Shown: piece by piece, positions 33,416 to 47,600 of the stretch
How the letters are laid out: each line of letters opens with the position of its first letter
Position numbering within the stretch: the stretch's first letter is position 1
Assembly: GCA_004802705.1 (NCBI GenBank)
Contig: SGPL01000057.1
Coordinates: 30,499 to 94,498 of the forward strand
Length of the DNA: 64,000 nt
Origin: Bondarzewia mesenterica
Taxonomy: Eukaryota; Basidiomycota; Agaricomycetes; Russulales; Bondarzewiaceae
Direction of reading: 5' to 3'
The notes under the pieces: generated by a model
Told to the model about the DNA's origin: nothing
Database searches by the model: none
The model's input: the letters and a program-made list of their open reading frames with translations, nothing else
Made by a program: the position numbers and the translations under genes

Positions 33416-36400
33416 ATGTCGAACCAAGAGGCGTTCTGCTATACCGTGGTGTATGAGGACAGCTCGGAGACACCGTCAACGCAGGATATGCGCACTGCCC
33501 TGCAGAAGGGCTCGGATGAGGTTAAGATCGACACGTTGCGGAAAATCATAGTCTCAACAATTAATGGGAACCCTCAAGTGAGTCTTGTTCAGTGCGGATT
33601 TGCGCGTCAGCTCAGTGAAGAACGTGCTTTATGTGTTTAGCCTTCCCTCTTGATGCCCATAATCCAATACATCATGCCTTCGCGGAATAAGCAGCTTAAG
33701 AAACTGCTGCATTTCTACTGGGAAGTGTGTCCGAAATACGATGACAATGGGAAGCTGAAGCAAGAGATGATTTTGGTGGTGTGCGTATTCTCTTAAAGCT
33801 TGCCGCAAACGCATGCTAACTCAGCTGTAGTAATGCAATTCGTAACGATCTTGTAAGTCATGCACCGCAGCATACATGTACGGAGCACTCAGCCCCGGTA
33901 CTTTAGCAACATCCAAACGAGTACATCCGCGGTGCAACCCTTCGTTTTCTTCAAAAGATTTCCAAAGACCAAGAACTGCTCGAGCCTCTCATCCCTCTCT
34001 GCCGCGCGTGCCTTGAGCACCGACACTCATATGTCCGCAAGAATGCCGTCTTCGCCATCTATACCATTTATCGCGAATTCGAACACCTCATTCCCGACGC
34101 GCCTGAGTTAATTCAGACCTTCCTCGCGGCCGAATCCGACGCGACATGCAAGCGTAATGCGTTCGTGTTCCTCGCGAACTGCTCCATGCCCAAGGCCGTA
34201 GAGTATGTTCTACAAGTGTATGATCAAATCGGAAGCCTTGATGAGTTGTTGCAAATGGCGATCATTGATGTTGTGCGGTTAGATTGTAAGACCGAATCCG
34301 CACATCGGGTGAGTGAGTTCTGTTCGTGTCACGGTCTCAATCACCGAATGGCATTTTCTAGGCAAGATGGATTCGTTGCATTTTTGAGCTGCTCAACTCA
34401 TCGTCATATGCGGTTAAATACGAGGCTGCAACCACTTTGACGAGCTTGACGCAAAATGCGGCTGCTGTCAAAGGTAGGCTTATATTTGACTCTTCGACTT
34501 CTATTGAGTCTCATTTCCACACCACCAGCGGCTGCTTCTACATTGATCAATATCGTCACCAAGGAGTCTGACAACAATGTCAAGCTTATCGTTCTCGACC
34601 GACTGGACTCGCTCCGTTCAAAACACGGCCATGTCTTTGACAGTCTCATCATGGACGTCCTTCAAGTTTTGTCAAGGTATGAGAGTCGAAGCCAACCCAC
34701 CATTTCCCTACTCTGAGTAGCATTCAGCGCCGATATCGAAGTCCGCCGGAAAGCTATTGGAATCGCTCTCAGCATGACTTCGAGCAGGAATGTAGAGGAC
34801 GTTGTGATGTTCCTCAAGAAGCAGCTGCAAAAGACGCAGGAAGAAGATTACGAGAAGGAAAGTGTTCAGGGGATTTTTTTTGATATTTCTTTTACACTGA
34901 CACTTGTTACAGGCGCCGGAATACCGCCAGCTCCTCATCCAATCCATTCATGTCTGTGCTGTAAAATTCTCGGAAGTCGCGGCCAGTGTCGTGCACGCCC
35001 TCATGGAGTTCCTCGGAGATTCGAATAACCCATCGGCACTCGATGTCGTCGCGTTTGTCCGGTTTGTCAAAATTTCTTTTACCTTACAATGATTTTGAAC
35101 ACTGAACTCCATTCTTCAGGGAGGTTGTTGAGAAATTCCCCCCACTTCGTCCCTCTATCACCGAGCACCTCATCCAGACGCTCCCTGAAATCAAATCAGG
35201 AAAAGTGTTCCGTGGAATTCTGTGGATCCTGGGTGAATATGTTGAGAATGCAGAAGAGATCCTCAAGGCTTTCCAACAGGTACGCAAGGTCATCGGAGAA
35301 ATACCCATCCTTGCGTCAGAACAACGATTACTGGATGATGCGGGTGCTGAGGAAGACGAAAAGAAGGAAGAAGAGGGTCTAAAGGAGAATCCAACGACTG
35401 GTGGACGGCCAAAGGTGCTAGCGGACGGCACGTATGCTACGGAGACTGCGTTTACAAGCAAGCCCTCCGCAAGATCAGACGTTGTTAAGTCGGCTGCTAA
35501 GCCTCCATTGCGGAGTGGGTTTGTGTGCTCGTGATGCCATTGTCGTGGTCCTGACCGTCCTTCCCGTTTCCCATATAGCACTCATCCTCGGGGGAGACTT
35601 CTTCACTGGCGCTGTATTATCTTCGGCGTTGACAAAGCTTGTCCTACGGTTCTCTGAGTTATCGCAAGAAACTCGCGAATCCAACGCCCTCCAAGCTGAG
35701 GTTAGCTGTCTTATGTACCCATTCTGAGAGTCCGTTTTGCTGAGTTGTTGTTCCGTATGCGTAGGCAATGCTCATCATGACCTCCATCATTCGTGTTGGC
35801 CAATCGAAATTCGTGACGGTGCCAATTGACGAGGACTCACTAGAGCGCATCTTCAACTGTATCCAAACACTGAGCGAACTGGAAAAAGCACCGGCTGTAC
35901 ACCAGATTTTCTTGACGGATACCAAGGCAGCGTACTCGAAGATGGTCGCTGCTCAGGAGGTTTGTAAATCCACACCAAGGGAACGTAAGATAGCTGATCA
36001 AGAGTCATCTCTCTTCAGAAAAAGGCTGCAGAGAAGAGAGAGCTCGAGGCATCCAAGGAGAACGTCATCCAGGTGGACGATTTGTTGACATTCAGACAGT
36101 TCTCGAAAAAGACTGCGGATGATGTCATCGATGTAAGCTGCATTCTTAACCTTCTTAGCAGTCATTTTTTGAATCTGAATGATTCATCCTTAGTATGACG
36201 AAGACGTTGGCCGAGCGACAGGCGCCGGCGAAGTGCAGGAAGACTTTATCTCGAATCTCAGCCGCATTTCACAACTCACGGGTAGGTTCCACCTTCGCCG
36301 TCTGCATTTCTCATTCTGATCTGAGTGCTAGGCTTCTCGGACCCAATCTATGCCGAGGCCTACGTCAAAGTCCACGGCTTTGACATTATGCTCGGTGAGT

Positions 36401-37337
36401 CCCATCGTTGATTTGATCAGACGCGTCTCCTTATCCAGTATTAAATCCCTAACTCCATGAAGACGTGCTCCTTGTCAATCAGACGGCCGACACGCTACAA
36501 AATCTTTGTCTAGACTTCGCCACGCTTGGTGATCTCAAGCTCGTCGAACGGCCTTCCGTGCACACGATCGCCCCGCATGGATTCCAGAGCATAAAGGCGA
36601 CCATCAAGGTCTCGTCAACAGAGACCGGCGTCATCTTTGGCAGCATTCTTTGGGAGAGTTCGAACCTGTCGGAGCAAGCTGTTATTCTAAATGATATCCA
36701 TATCGATATCATGGATTACATCAAGCCTGCCTACTGCACTGAGGCTCAGGTCAGTTCATCCTCTGAAATCGATCTTGAATGACCACTCGACGCAGTTTTG
36801 TCCGTACTAGTTCCGCAGCATGTGGACAGAGTTCGAATGGGAAAACAGGGTCAACGTGTCTACGACCACGTCGTACGTATCGTACGTTCATCTAGGGAAT
36901 CCACACCCTTATTATGATCACGGTTTTAGCGATCCCCGGGACTATTTGAAGCACATCATGAAGTCGACGAACATGTCATGTTTGACACCTGATGGTGCCA
37001 TGTCGGGCGACTCTGACTTCCTGTCGGCAAATATGTATGCCCGTAGTCTGTTCGGTCAGTGATCATTTTTTTTCTGCATCAGTGTCCGTTGCTTTACTCA
37101 AGGACTCGGCCATGGTTTAGGCGAGGATGCTCTTGCAAACCTGAGCATTGAGCGCACCGAGACGGGCACTATCACCGGCCATGTACGCATTCGTAGTAAG
37201 ACGCAAGGGATCGCGCTCTCGCTCGGTGACCGGATCACCATGGGTATGTCATCTAAATCTTTTTACCTGTCGTCGCAGACCTCTGATAGACGTCGGCGCA
37301 TTTTCCAGCGCAAAAGGACAAGAAGCTCTCGGTATAG
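33416..37337 (+). CDS. SEC26: Coatomer subunit beta (beta-COP)
   Basis: About 17 exons, roughly 945 residues. [20 protein letters not shown], then [40 protein letters not shown] and [11 protein letters not shown] are the adaptin-like trunk. HEAT repeats continue with [34 protein letters not shown] and [15 protein letters not shown]. An acidic linker ([16 protein letters not shown]) precedes the appendage domain, which ends [17 protein letters not shown]. Beta-COP pairs with delta-COP in the F-subcomplex of COPI, the coat for Golgi-to-ER transport. All recognised blocks are in order without frameshift. Start at 33416 is the first ATG and opens into the conserved N-terminus. Essential in yeast. 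Confidence 0.93.
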
Positions 37338-38651
37338 GTCCGATTTCCTCGTATGTAGCTAGATAGTCCTTGTTCTATTTTTGTTTGTAGATAACAACGC
37401 CTGTTTATCTTGATCGCCGTCCAGGACTTTTTGTGGAACTCCCTTACAAAGCGAAACTTGTGTGCACTGAGGTGCTTAGTGATATAATTATTGATTCGAA
37501 TTGGCCATGGAACTGCCAAGGAGCAGTTGTGTAGAGGGCAGATTTATAAGATGAAGTTGTGGTGGTTGGGTTGGCCAATCTGTTGGGTGATGAGGCGTTA
37601 CAGATGCGATGCGATTGGCTGACGACAACTTGGCGGTGATCGTATTTTGGTGCCTCGGCGACAGTTGGGCGCTGGGCGCGGCACCGAGCGCAGTTTGTGT
37701 CCTGACTTTTTCTATAATCGCAGGTAATGAGAGGACAAGATACAACATTTGAGAGGAAAATATATCAGAAAAAGGTGAGAGATGCTCTTGTGAAGATTTT
37801 CGGTGGTGAGTTACGAAAATTCAATGTCAGGGAGAGAAGAAGTGTGTATCATATGTATTGGAGCAAGGAAGACCATCCGAGTATGGGCATCTTAGTGAGT
37901 TTTGGGGAAAGGAGTCGCGTCGAGACGAACGAGCCCGCGACAGCTGCATGTCTGAATTGGATTCAAACGAGGTGCATGCCCGTATAAATTCAACAAGGAA
38001 GCTAATCAAGGAAGCTAAAAGTGCAATTTTTGTGATTGTTAATGAGGCCTTGAGGTCGAAGGTGAGGTCGAATTGCGGTGCCGTACGCTACAATCGTACA
38101 TAGCTTCACCAAAAGCGAATGGGGGCTCTATGATAGAAGCTCACATTTTCCTTGCTGACTTCGCCGTTTGTGATTCCGAGAGGGATGCTCAAAACGTGGC
38201 CGGATACGGCTTGATTTGTCATCCATAGGAGAAGTGTGCAGATTCCAGAAGTCTGTGACCTTCTGTGACACGATTTCGAGCGTTCGCTCTTTTCTATGCT
38301 GTCTCAGGCTACTGTTCATCGGATGATATTCAAAAATCGACGTCTCAATTCGTTAATCCTTGGTTCCGAGGTCTATTCTCCAGTTTATGGGCATACTAAA
38401 TAGGAGTGGGCCGAAATGAATCTCGATCACTATAGGCGTTGAAATCGAATTTTATGACAGCACGCTCAAAAAGCACGTCGCTTTACATAGAATCTTCATT
38501 CGTCAGCGCATTTTTCGAAGCTCATAACTGCACAAAATTAGCTATATAACCCCCTCTTTGAGCAGGTAGCCATGCCTTTAGTTAGTCCCCGCACCCTGCT
38601 CGCTCCCGTTGCCTCATTTTCTGCATTTTCTTTGCACTTCTCCCCGAAAAG
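37338..38651. other. Long promoter region of the ABC transporter
   Basis: A 1.3-kb gap, larger than usual in this gene-dense window. It contains AT-rich stretches and several frames of 60-90 codons with no domain. A TATATAA at 38543-38549 and a CT-rich leader (38620-38645) precede the transporter ATG. I saw no clear Pdr1-type CCGCGG element. Length and TATA suggest regulated expression. Confidence 0.45.
38543..38549 (+). promoter_or_regulatory. TATA box of the PDR-type ABC transporter gene
   Basis: TATATAA about 105 bp before the ATG at 38652, followed by a pyrimidine-rich leader. Same spacing as the TATA element of the aldo-keto reductase gene. Confidence 0.5.
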
Positions 38652-41600
38652 ATGAGCGCGACTCCTGCTTTACATGGCTTTCATACCGAAGGCGGCGACA
38701 TCATTGACACTCCTGATGCACCTCAGGACCGACATCATGTAGATATTACAGAGGCGGAGGCAGGATTCAATGAGCTGTCTCGCCAGTTGTCGATGCAGTC
38801 CGCTCAGACCCGTACCGACGACACCCAACTAGGTGATCTCGAGAAGGGCGACTTGGAGAAGGGCTTTGAGTCGGCAGACTCTGAGGAGCACTTTGATTTG
38901 AGAGAATACCTCACTTCGTCCAACGACGCGAACCAGGCTGCTGGGATCAAACACAAGCATGTAGGTGTTACTTGGCAAGACCTACAGGTCGAAGTCAACG
39001 GCGGTGTGGGCTTCAAGGTAAGTACATAAGTACATCTAACGTATGTCACTGATCTTCTTTCTGCTTGCCTCATCTTATAGACATACATCCGGACGTTTGA
39101 CAGTACGTCCACTTCTTTTGGTTCGATAAAAAGGTACCAACAGCACCCCACTAATATTTCTTCCAGTTGCCGTCATGCAGAGTTGGATGACAATTTTGCT
39201 CTGGATCTGGAGCTTTATCACCAGCTTCCTGCCCAACGGAAAGCAGGATACCAATCCCATCCTGCGCAGGTAAGTCTTACGTTTCGTCACTTTCTCACTT
39301 TGATCATAAATATATGACATACTATCAGATCTTCTGGCGTTCTGAAGCCTGGTGAGATGTGCCTTGTTCTGGGCTGCCCGGGATCTGGCTGCTCTACCTT
39401 TTTGAAGACGATCGCGAACGAACGAGGAGAGTATGCTTCGGTTTCTGGCGATATCCGCTATGCCGGCATCGACGCGAAGGAGATGGCCAAGACCTATAAA
39501 GGAGAAGTCGTGTATAACGCTGAAGGTCAGCAAGATATTGCCATTTGGTTCTTGGCGAAATCTGAAGCATCCGACTATATGCAGATGACATCCATATTGC
39601 GACCTTGACCGTCGCGCAGACGCTTTCATTCGCACTCTCGACGAAAACTCCGGGTCCTAAAGGGCGGCTTCCCGGTGTTTCCCGCAAAGCGTTCAACGAG
39701 CAGGTCCAGGACATGTTACTGAAGATGCTGAATATCTCGCACACTGCTCAGACACTCGTTGGCAATGAGTTCGTTCGAGGAGTCTCCGGTGGAGAGCGCA
39801 AGCGTGTCAGTATCGCTGAGATGATGGCAACGAGGGCGCGCGTACAGTGTTGGGATAACTCGACGAGGGGGTTGGATGCATCGACTGCTCTCGACTACGT
39901 GAAGAGCTTGAGGGTGATGACTGACGTCCTCGGTCAGACGACCTTTGTCACTCTGTAAGTCATCGTGATGTACCGGTCTCTTTCATTATCATCCACTAAC
40001 TTATGCTCGTAAAGGTATCAAGCTGGTGAAGGCATCTACAATCTCTTCGACAAGGTTCTGGTCCTCGATGAAGGCCGTCAGGTCTATTTTGGCCCCCCAT
40101 CCGAGGCTCGCGCGTACTTCGAAGGCCTCGGATACAAGTCTCTCCCCCGGCAGAGTACTCCGGACTACCTCACGGGCTGCACGGACCCCAATGAACGACA
40201 ATTCGCCCCAGGCCGTTCATTGGCGGATGTTCCATCCACTCCGACCGCGCTTGAACAGGCTTATCTCAACTCGAAGATTGCTGAGGGCATGCAGACTTCC
40301 TTACAGTGGTACAAAGTCAAGATGGAGACGGAGAAAGCTGATCAGGAGACTTTCAGACATGCCGTCGCGTCCGACAAGAAGAAAGGCGTCTCGAGAAAGA
40401 GTCCTTATACCTTAGGTTACACCGGTCAGGTACTGGCTCTTGCGAGGAGACAGTTCGAAATGCGCTTGCAGGATCGATTCCAGCTCGCGACAAGCTTCAC
40501 CCTGAATACGGTACTTATTCAGCACTCATCTGCTGTCGTTCACATTGACTGAATCACCTTGAATGAAGATTCTTGCCATAGTGATCGGCGCGGCATTTTT
40601 CGATTTGCCGACGACTGCAAATGGCGCATTTACACGTGGGAGTGTTATCTTCTCAGCTATGCTCGTTACCTGCCTTGATGCGTTTGGAGAAGTTCGTGCT
40701 GTCTGATATAGGTCAAATCTCAGGTAACTGACTTTTCTTTCTCAGCTCGCCGTCCAAGTTAGTGGTCGCGCCATCTTGAACAAGCAGGTAACTTATATAG
40801 ATGCGCGGAATTGATGTTCGTAACCACGTTAACACTGTGCTTTCAGACAAGCTATAGTCTATATCGGCCCTCGGCTATCGCCCTAGCCAATACTCTTGCT
40901 GATATTCCCTTCTCTGCCGTGCGGCTATTTATATACGACGTGATTGTCTACTTCATGGCGCACCTATATCGCTCTGGCGGCGGGTTCTGGGTCTTCCATC
41001 TGTTCAACTATTTCGCCTTCTTGTCCATTCAGGGCTTCTTTCGCACGTTTGGCTTGTTCTGCTCCAACTACGACACGGCCTTCAGGTTGTCGTCGTTTGC
41101 CGTCCCCAATTTGGTCATGTACATCGGGTACATGATTCCGGTAGAAAAGATGAAGCGTTGGCTGTTTTGGATCGTGAGTTTTCCCCCTTCTTACCCTGGA
41201 ACTGAACTCTTACGTAGTGATCTTGCTTTTTCAGTATTACATTAATCCCATGGCATACGGTAGGAAAAATATGAGTGTTGAGCTTGTTCATCGAGTTTGA
41301 CAAACCCGCCTCCCCTCAGCGTACGGTGGATTGATGGGAAACGAATTCGGCCGTCTTGACGTGAGTATCTTGGTGTTTTCAGATTGAAAGCCAGGGAGCT
41401 CAGATGCGGCTTCCAGTTCACGTGCGATGGCAACTTCGTCGTTCCACGAAATGGGCCGGGAATGGATAAATACCCGTGAGCTTACTTGGATCGATATTCT
41501 GGTCTAATAATCTTTAATGATCAGACAATCTTTAAATCGGCTTCCAGCGATGGTCTCGGACCCAACCAAGCGTGCACATTGTTCGGGTCTACGTCAGGCT

Positions 41601-44449
41601 CGGACATCGTTCAGGGTCGCTCATATATCGCCGCTGGCTATGACCTGAACTATCGCGATATTTGGCGGCGCGACTTCCTTGTACTTCTGGGCTGGATTTT
41701 ATTCTTCCAGATCACCCAGATCATCGCTCTGGATTACTTCCCAGTAAGCATGTACTTCCAAATTAATGTTTTAATGAATTTACAACTTTTTTTTTTAACA
41801 GCAACGTACTGGTGGCTCCTCATTCCGCTTATTCGCGAAGGAGAGTGCCGAGACCAAGAAGTTGAACGACACGCTGCAGGAAAGGAAGATTCACCGACTT
41901 GAAGCTGCTCAGGCTGAAAAGGAGGAGGCTATGGAAGACAACAAGGAGAGGGATTTGTAAGCACAAGCTAGCCCCTCCTTCTGCTAATTTTTGACCACTT
42001 TTTGTTCAGGTCTGCCTTCGCTGACCGAAAAACTTTTACTTGGGAGCGTCTCAACTATCATGTTCCGGTGCCTGGTGGACAACGCCAACTCCTGACAGAG
42101 GTCTACGGCTACGTCAAACCTGGCACACTGACCGCTCTCATGGGTGCATCAGGTGCAGGAAAAACAACTTGTCTCGACGTGTTGGCTCAGAGAAAGAATA
42201 TTGGCGTCATCACTGGAGATATCCTTGTCGACGGCAAACCGCTGGGCTCCGATTTCGCTCGCGGAACTGCATATGCCGAACAGATGGATGTCCACGAAGG
42301 AACCGCGACGATCCGAGAGGCCATGCGCTTCTCCGCTTACCTGCGACAGCCAGCTGAGGTTCCAAAGGAAGANAAGGATNCNTACGTTGAGGAGATGATC
42401 GAGCTGCTCGAGTTGCAGGATCTNGCGGATGCNATTGTCGATGGGTTGGGTGTGGAGGCACGCAANAGNCTGACAATTGGGGTGGAGCTCGCGAGCAANC
42501 CTGAGCTGCTCCTGTTCTTAGATGAGCCCACGTCNGGTCTNGATGCGCAGAGCGCGTGGAANCTAGTTCGTTTNCTCCGNAAGCTAGCNGGTCAAGGTCA
42601 GGCCATCCTTTGTACTATNCACCAACCGTCNTCCCTNCTTTTNGANAGCTTTGANCGCCTGCTGTTGCTCGAGCGNGGTGGAAANACCGTNTACTTCGGG
42701 GACATCGGGGCAGANTCTAGTATCCTTCGGGAATATTTTGCGCNCCATGGNGCGGAGTGCCCTTCGAACGTCAACCCTGCGGAGTACATGCTGGACGCTA
42801 TCGGCGCTGGTATCTCGCCCAGAGTTGGAGATCGTGATTGGAAGGATGTCTGGTTGGATTCACCGGAGTATCGACGAGTGCGCGAAGATATAGATACTAT
42901 CAAAAGNGTCGGCCAGGCAAGTTCTAATGTTGATACAGTCAAAAGCTCGACCTGTAAGTATCGATTTATCTCAGCTCGGACCGTTGTCTAAAGANTTTCA
43001 TAGATGCCACTTCTTTCTTNTACCAACTCATGGTCGTGACCAAGCGCAACACTGTTGCATTGTGGCGGTCGCCTGATTATGTCTTCACGCGTCTCTTTGT
43101 CCATATCTTCNTTTCGCTGTTCGTATCTCTGCCGTTCCTCAAGCTTGGACACAGCCAACGTGATCTTCAATATCGAACGTTCTCCNTGTAAGTTGTGTCG
43201 CACCTTCAGCTGTTGTAATACTGACTCAACCTTGTAATAGCTTTTGGGCAACTATCCTTCCNGCAATTTTTGATGAATCAAATTGGACCGAAGTTCCTCG
43301 AGAACAGGCGTGAGNACAATCCCTCACTTCTCATAAGCTATGNTAACGAGACATCCAATAGGCATTTTCAATCGAGGTATGTANATAGTCTTCGTTTCCC
43401 TGATCATATTGCAGAGCCTGATGATATCTTAGAATCNTCGAGTCGAATCTATTCTGCGGAGGTTTTTNCGATCGCACAACTTCTCGGAGAGATACCCTAT
43501 TCAGTGTTGTGCGCTGTCGTATACTGGGTTCTTATGGTGCGTAGGAATGACCATGANCATAACCCTGACTTACGGAGATTTTTAGGTGTACCCACAAGGC
43601 TTCGGTAAAGGCNNGGCAGGGACACCGGGTACCGGATTCCAGCTTCTCGTCATCCTCTTCACGGAGCTGTTTGGCGTCTCATTGGGTCAAGTCATCGCCG
43701 CTCTTACGCCTAGTGTTCAGGTCACCGTGCTCTTCTACCCGTTCATCATGGTCGTGCTCAGCACCTTCTGCGGCGTTGTAATTCCGTATTATTCCCTGTG
43801 TACGCTCCTCTCCCCTTTTTCTTGAAGAGGCCTTCTGTCTGATGCTGTCTTANAGCTCACTTTTGGAAGTCCTGGTTGTACCAGCTCAATCCTTTCACCC
43901 GTTTGCTATCAGCCATGCTCTCCACCGAACTCCAGTGAGTGCTTAATGGAGAATCTCATATGGACAACCTCTGATGCATTCAACACTCATTCNCATAGCG
44001 GTCTCGCAATTCGGTGCGAACCCGAAGAATTTACTTTGTTCAACCCGCCTTCCAGTCAGACCTGCCAGGCATGGGCAAGTGACTTCGTCAACGCGTTTGG
44101 AGGCTACTTGGATAATCCTAATGATACTTCGGCATGCCGTTATTGCCAATATTCCGTGAGCTCTCTTCGGCGTGTAATTTGACGCAGCGAGCTGAACNTC
44201 GTGCAGGTTGGCGATGAATTTTTCTTACCGCTGAACATCCGATTTGACAACAGGTGGAGAGACGCCTTTATCATTTTGGCATTCTTCGGTATGTTTTCAT
44301 TAATTTAAAACCATGTTTTACCTGATCGTCTTTCGAACAGTCTTTAATTTCGTTGTTACAATAAGTACGTGCCCTCACCCAGTTCACTTTCTGCGATACT
44401 GATGATCTTTACAGTTGCATCACGCTTCCTTCGCTATGCCAAGCGTTAA
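38652..44449 (+). CDS. Full-length PDR/ABCG-type ABC transporter
   Basis: About 20 exons, around 1,400-1,450 residues, order NBD1-TMD1-NBD2-TMD2. NBD1 has the degenerate fungal Walker [15 protein letters not shown], signature [11 protein letters not shown] and Walker [16 protein letters not shown]1 helices include [12 protein letters not shown] and [22 protein letters not shown]2 has the normal Walker [15 protein letters not shown], signature LTIGVELAS and Walker [17 protein letters not shown]2 ends [15 protein letters not shown] with stop at 44449. Such pumps export drugs and terpenes or phytoalexins; the substrate is not predictable. Many single N lie at 42372-44200, and an extra T in TTTTT (43266-43270) seems to break [22 protein letters not shown]. 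The N-terminus is soluble and charged. Confidence 0.88.
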
Positions 44450-44696
44450 AAGAGAATACCATCAAGACATGAGTTCTTTTCTTACGCGCTACATCTGTAT
44501 CCATCATACTTATTACGAACCTTTAATGCCCTCACGCGTAAGTAGATTTAGCTATTCCTCGCTTTCAAGAGAATTGCTAGAGCCGAAATGCATGACACAG
44601 GTCGTCTTCATGTAGAGTACACAGACGAGTCTAGAGTACACAATAGCATTTCAATCACGAGCCCCGCATGCATGCTGAAGAAGTGTTAGTGATACA

Positions 44697-47600
44697 TTAC
44701 GCCATATGAGTAACTGGGAGCATTTGTTGCGAAGAATATGCAACTTGGTTTAGGTCTGGAGACGACGTGGCGGAGCGGATAGACTCGTATCGAGAAGAAA
44801 TATAATCGTTGAATTGCGACTTCGAATTCATCCATCAATGAGTATCAGGTTGACAGAAGAATGTAACTTACAATCCTGTCTTGGCCTACCAACCAGGAGA
44901 AATTTTCTGCCCTCTGCTCTGCAGTCATGGCCAGAAACTCGGACAATGGGACCTGTGAGAGTATAACGGCGGCAGCAAATATATTCATGCCGTCTGCATT
45001 AGCCAGCTCTAGTTCGCCCTAAATGAAAGGACGCTTATCCGCATCGCATCAATCATAGAAAAATACACACAGACCTCTTGCGCTTCATCCAGCCAAAGAC
45101 GTTCACCCCATATCTCTGGAGCTGATCTCTGCGACGCATGATCGCCGAATATCCTAGTGTATGTAGCGGCTTCGTCCACAGATTTAGCAAAAGCAAATTG
45201 AACAGTCGCTTCTGCACGTTTGACATAGTATGCCTCCGCAATAGCCAAATCTCGACGAAGTCTCCTGATGGCCTTCATGACAGGAGGCGAGAATGCGTAA
45301 GGGGTTAAGCGACCTGCATCATCCGGTCTATACGACATGGACGGAGGATACGTTTCGAAGACAATGAGGATATGGAGATACCGCCAAGATAGGTGTTCCA
45401 AACGGGATTTGAGTGCCGCCAGCTGAGAAGGAAGGGATGACAAGGACAAACAGAGCACAGCTGTCTCAAAGTCGATTATGATATCGACATCATTCAGAGT
45501 TTCCCGCTCGATAAGATCTACTCCAAGTCCAGGAGAACACAAAGATCGAACAAGCTGCCGTTTTTGAATAAAACCCAAAGATGCCAGGTAACGATGGGTA
45601 CAGTCAGGCTGAGTGAATGTCGCAGGAATGCAGAGCGTAAGACGGTCGATGATCTCTAGCGGTACAGAGGCAGAGGCAAATATTCCCTCGTCAGTAATGG
45701 CGTCATCTATGACGATCTCTCCGTTCGCTTCGTGAGCAGAAATGTCAGGAGTGTGATATGATTGATCATGAGTAGCTTTGGCTCGTAGAAGCATGAAGTC
45801 GGCAAGAGATTGATGAGCAGATTCCTTGAATAATCCAGTTTCGACAGAGCAACGAGTTTCGTCGCCTACGTCGAGTTCCAACACCGCAGATGGGTTCACA
45901 GCAGTGCCGTTCGAGGCGGACGTTGTAGTATTACTGGGAATAGAGCTTGCAGGCAGATTCGAAGAAACGGATTCGTCGAACCAATCCCTCCCACAGGCGT
46001 CTGTGGTTGTTGAAAGCTCAATTTGCGAGAGGGTAGTGGTCTGAATAGGCCTAGTGGAGTCGAGAGATAAGGGTACGAAGGTTTCTGCTGTATCCCCTAG
46101 ACTCAGATCCCAGTCATCAAGAGCGGCAGAAGGAGGTTCAGCGAAATGTTCTGGATCAAAGTGTGAGATCGTATCCCCGGGATAATGGTAGGCCTGGAAA
46201 CGCGGAAACGAGCGACCCATAGATTCGACTTCACGCTGAAGAATATCAGCATCCTCTTCCATGAAAGAGGCCATCATAGCTATGCCAGAGTCATTGACGG
46301 TGAGCAGATGATGTTTATCCTCGTGGCCATCGCCAAAGAAGAAATGGGCTGTCGGGCCAGCCTGATCATCCCTTTTGAGTCGCTTGATATTCGTTGTCAC
46401 TCGCACCCTGTCACCCTCATTATCTTCAGGATCAGTAAGTGAATCTCCGCCCTGGTCAGACTCATCACCGCGAAGTCTACCCAACCTCTGTCTCTCTTCC
46501 CTTGTGAGTAACAGATCCAACTTATGCTCGTCCTCTCCGGGAAGCAGTGTGCAGGTCTTCAACTTGAATGGAGGAGACTGAGCCATCCGACGGAGGAGGA
46601 GGATTTCGTCTATGCTTGGAAGCACAGGGCGCGAAGTAGAGAACTCATTCCGTCCTAGGATACGTTGCACGAAGTCGTCGGTGTCAACCGTGTCGCAGAA
46701 AAAGTGCGAGTTCTGAGTGTTAGTAACTTGTGCGAGCTCATCATGGGTCGGTATTTTGGTCTGGTGTTTGAATGGCCTTTTAAAACAGTAGCAAAGCGTC
46801 TTTCATAATGTATCAGTAACAGGGAATAGCCAATTAGACAGACCTCCATGATAACTCTATATTCAGTGGTTGAATGCCCTTGATCTTCCTGATAACGCCG
46901 AACATGGAATGAGCCAATCCAGTGCTATCGGGACCCCTTGCAGCGTCATAGACCAGGGACGACAAATTGTTCGGCAAAGCTAAATTATGGTGATGCTCAT
47001 TTGGCGGCGGGAGCTTAGGAGCTGCGGACTAAGTCATCGATCTGGTGCATATCTCGTAGAGTTAAGGCTGAAAGAGCATACGGTTCATCAGATCGCAGGA
47101 GTGTCCTATTTGCTCCGTGAGAATGACTTCGTTGAAGTCTTTCGACAGACTTCCATACAGTTTTCGGGTATCCTCGTCAAAACTTTCTTTCCAATCAGAG
47201 ATTGAGGTAGGTGCTGGTGAACCATACAGCTTGTTAGCATCGCCAATGGTAGGAGGTTGTCCGAGCATGGACATAGATATGTCACCACACTGGGATACTG
47301 GGGGTGGCTTGAGCATCGTCACGAGCATCGGATTCATGCGGGCAACGAATGAATCAAAACTATCAGAGACAGGAGTGAACAATCATAATCATGAAATTAT
47401 AATAGCCGTACCTCTGCATTTCTCCGGGAGCTCTGAATTTTTCACGAATGCCTCCAATACTCTCGCTCATTGGCATCACAACTTCTCCAGAACGAATGGT
47501 CAGTACAAACGCAAAAGGAGGGAAATCCGTTGTAATGACCGACCAGATATGGTCTTCTCTAACTCGGAAATGATCATGGGTTCCGTTGCTGGTGATGGAA

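Noticed and set aside
37727..37987. Small frame in the ABC transporter promoter, possible transposon relic
   Set aside because: No transposase or integrase motif and no terminal repeats were found.
38652..44449. ABC transporter as part of a secondary-metabolite cluster
   Set aside because: No core biosynthetic gene (PKS, NRPS, terpene synthase) or P450 in the neighbourhood; flanks are coatomer and a meiotic gene.
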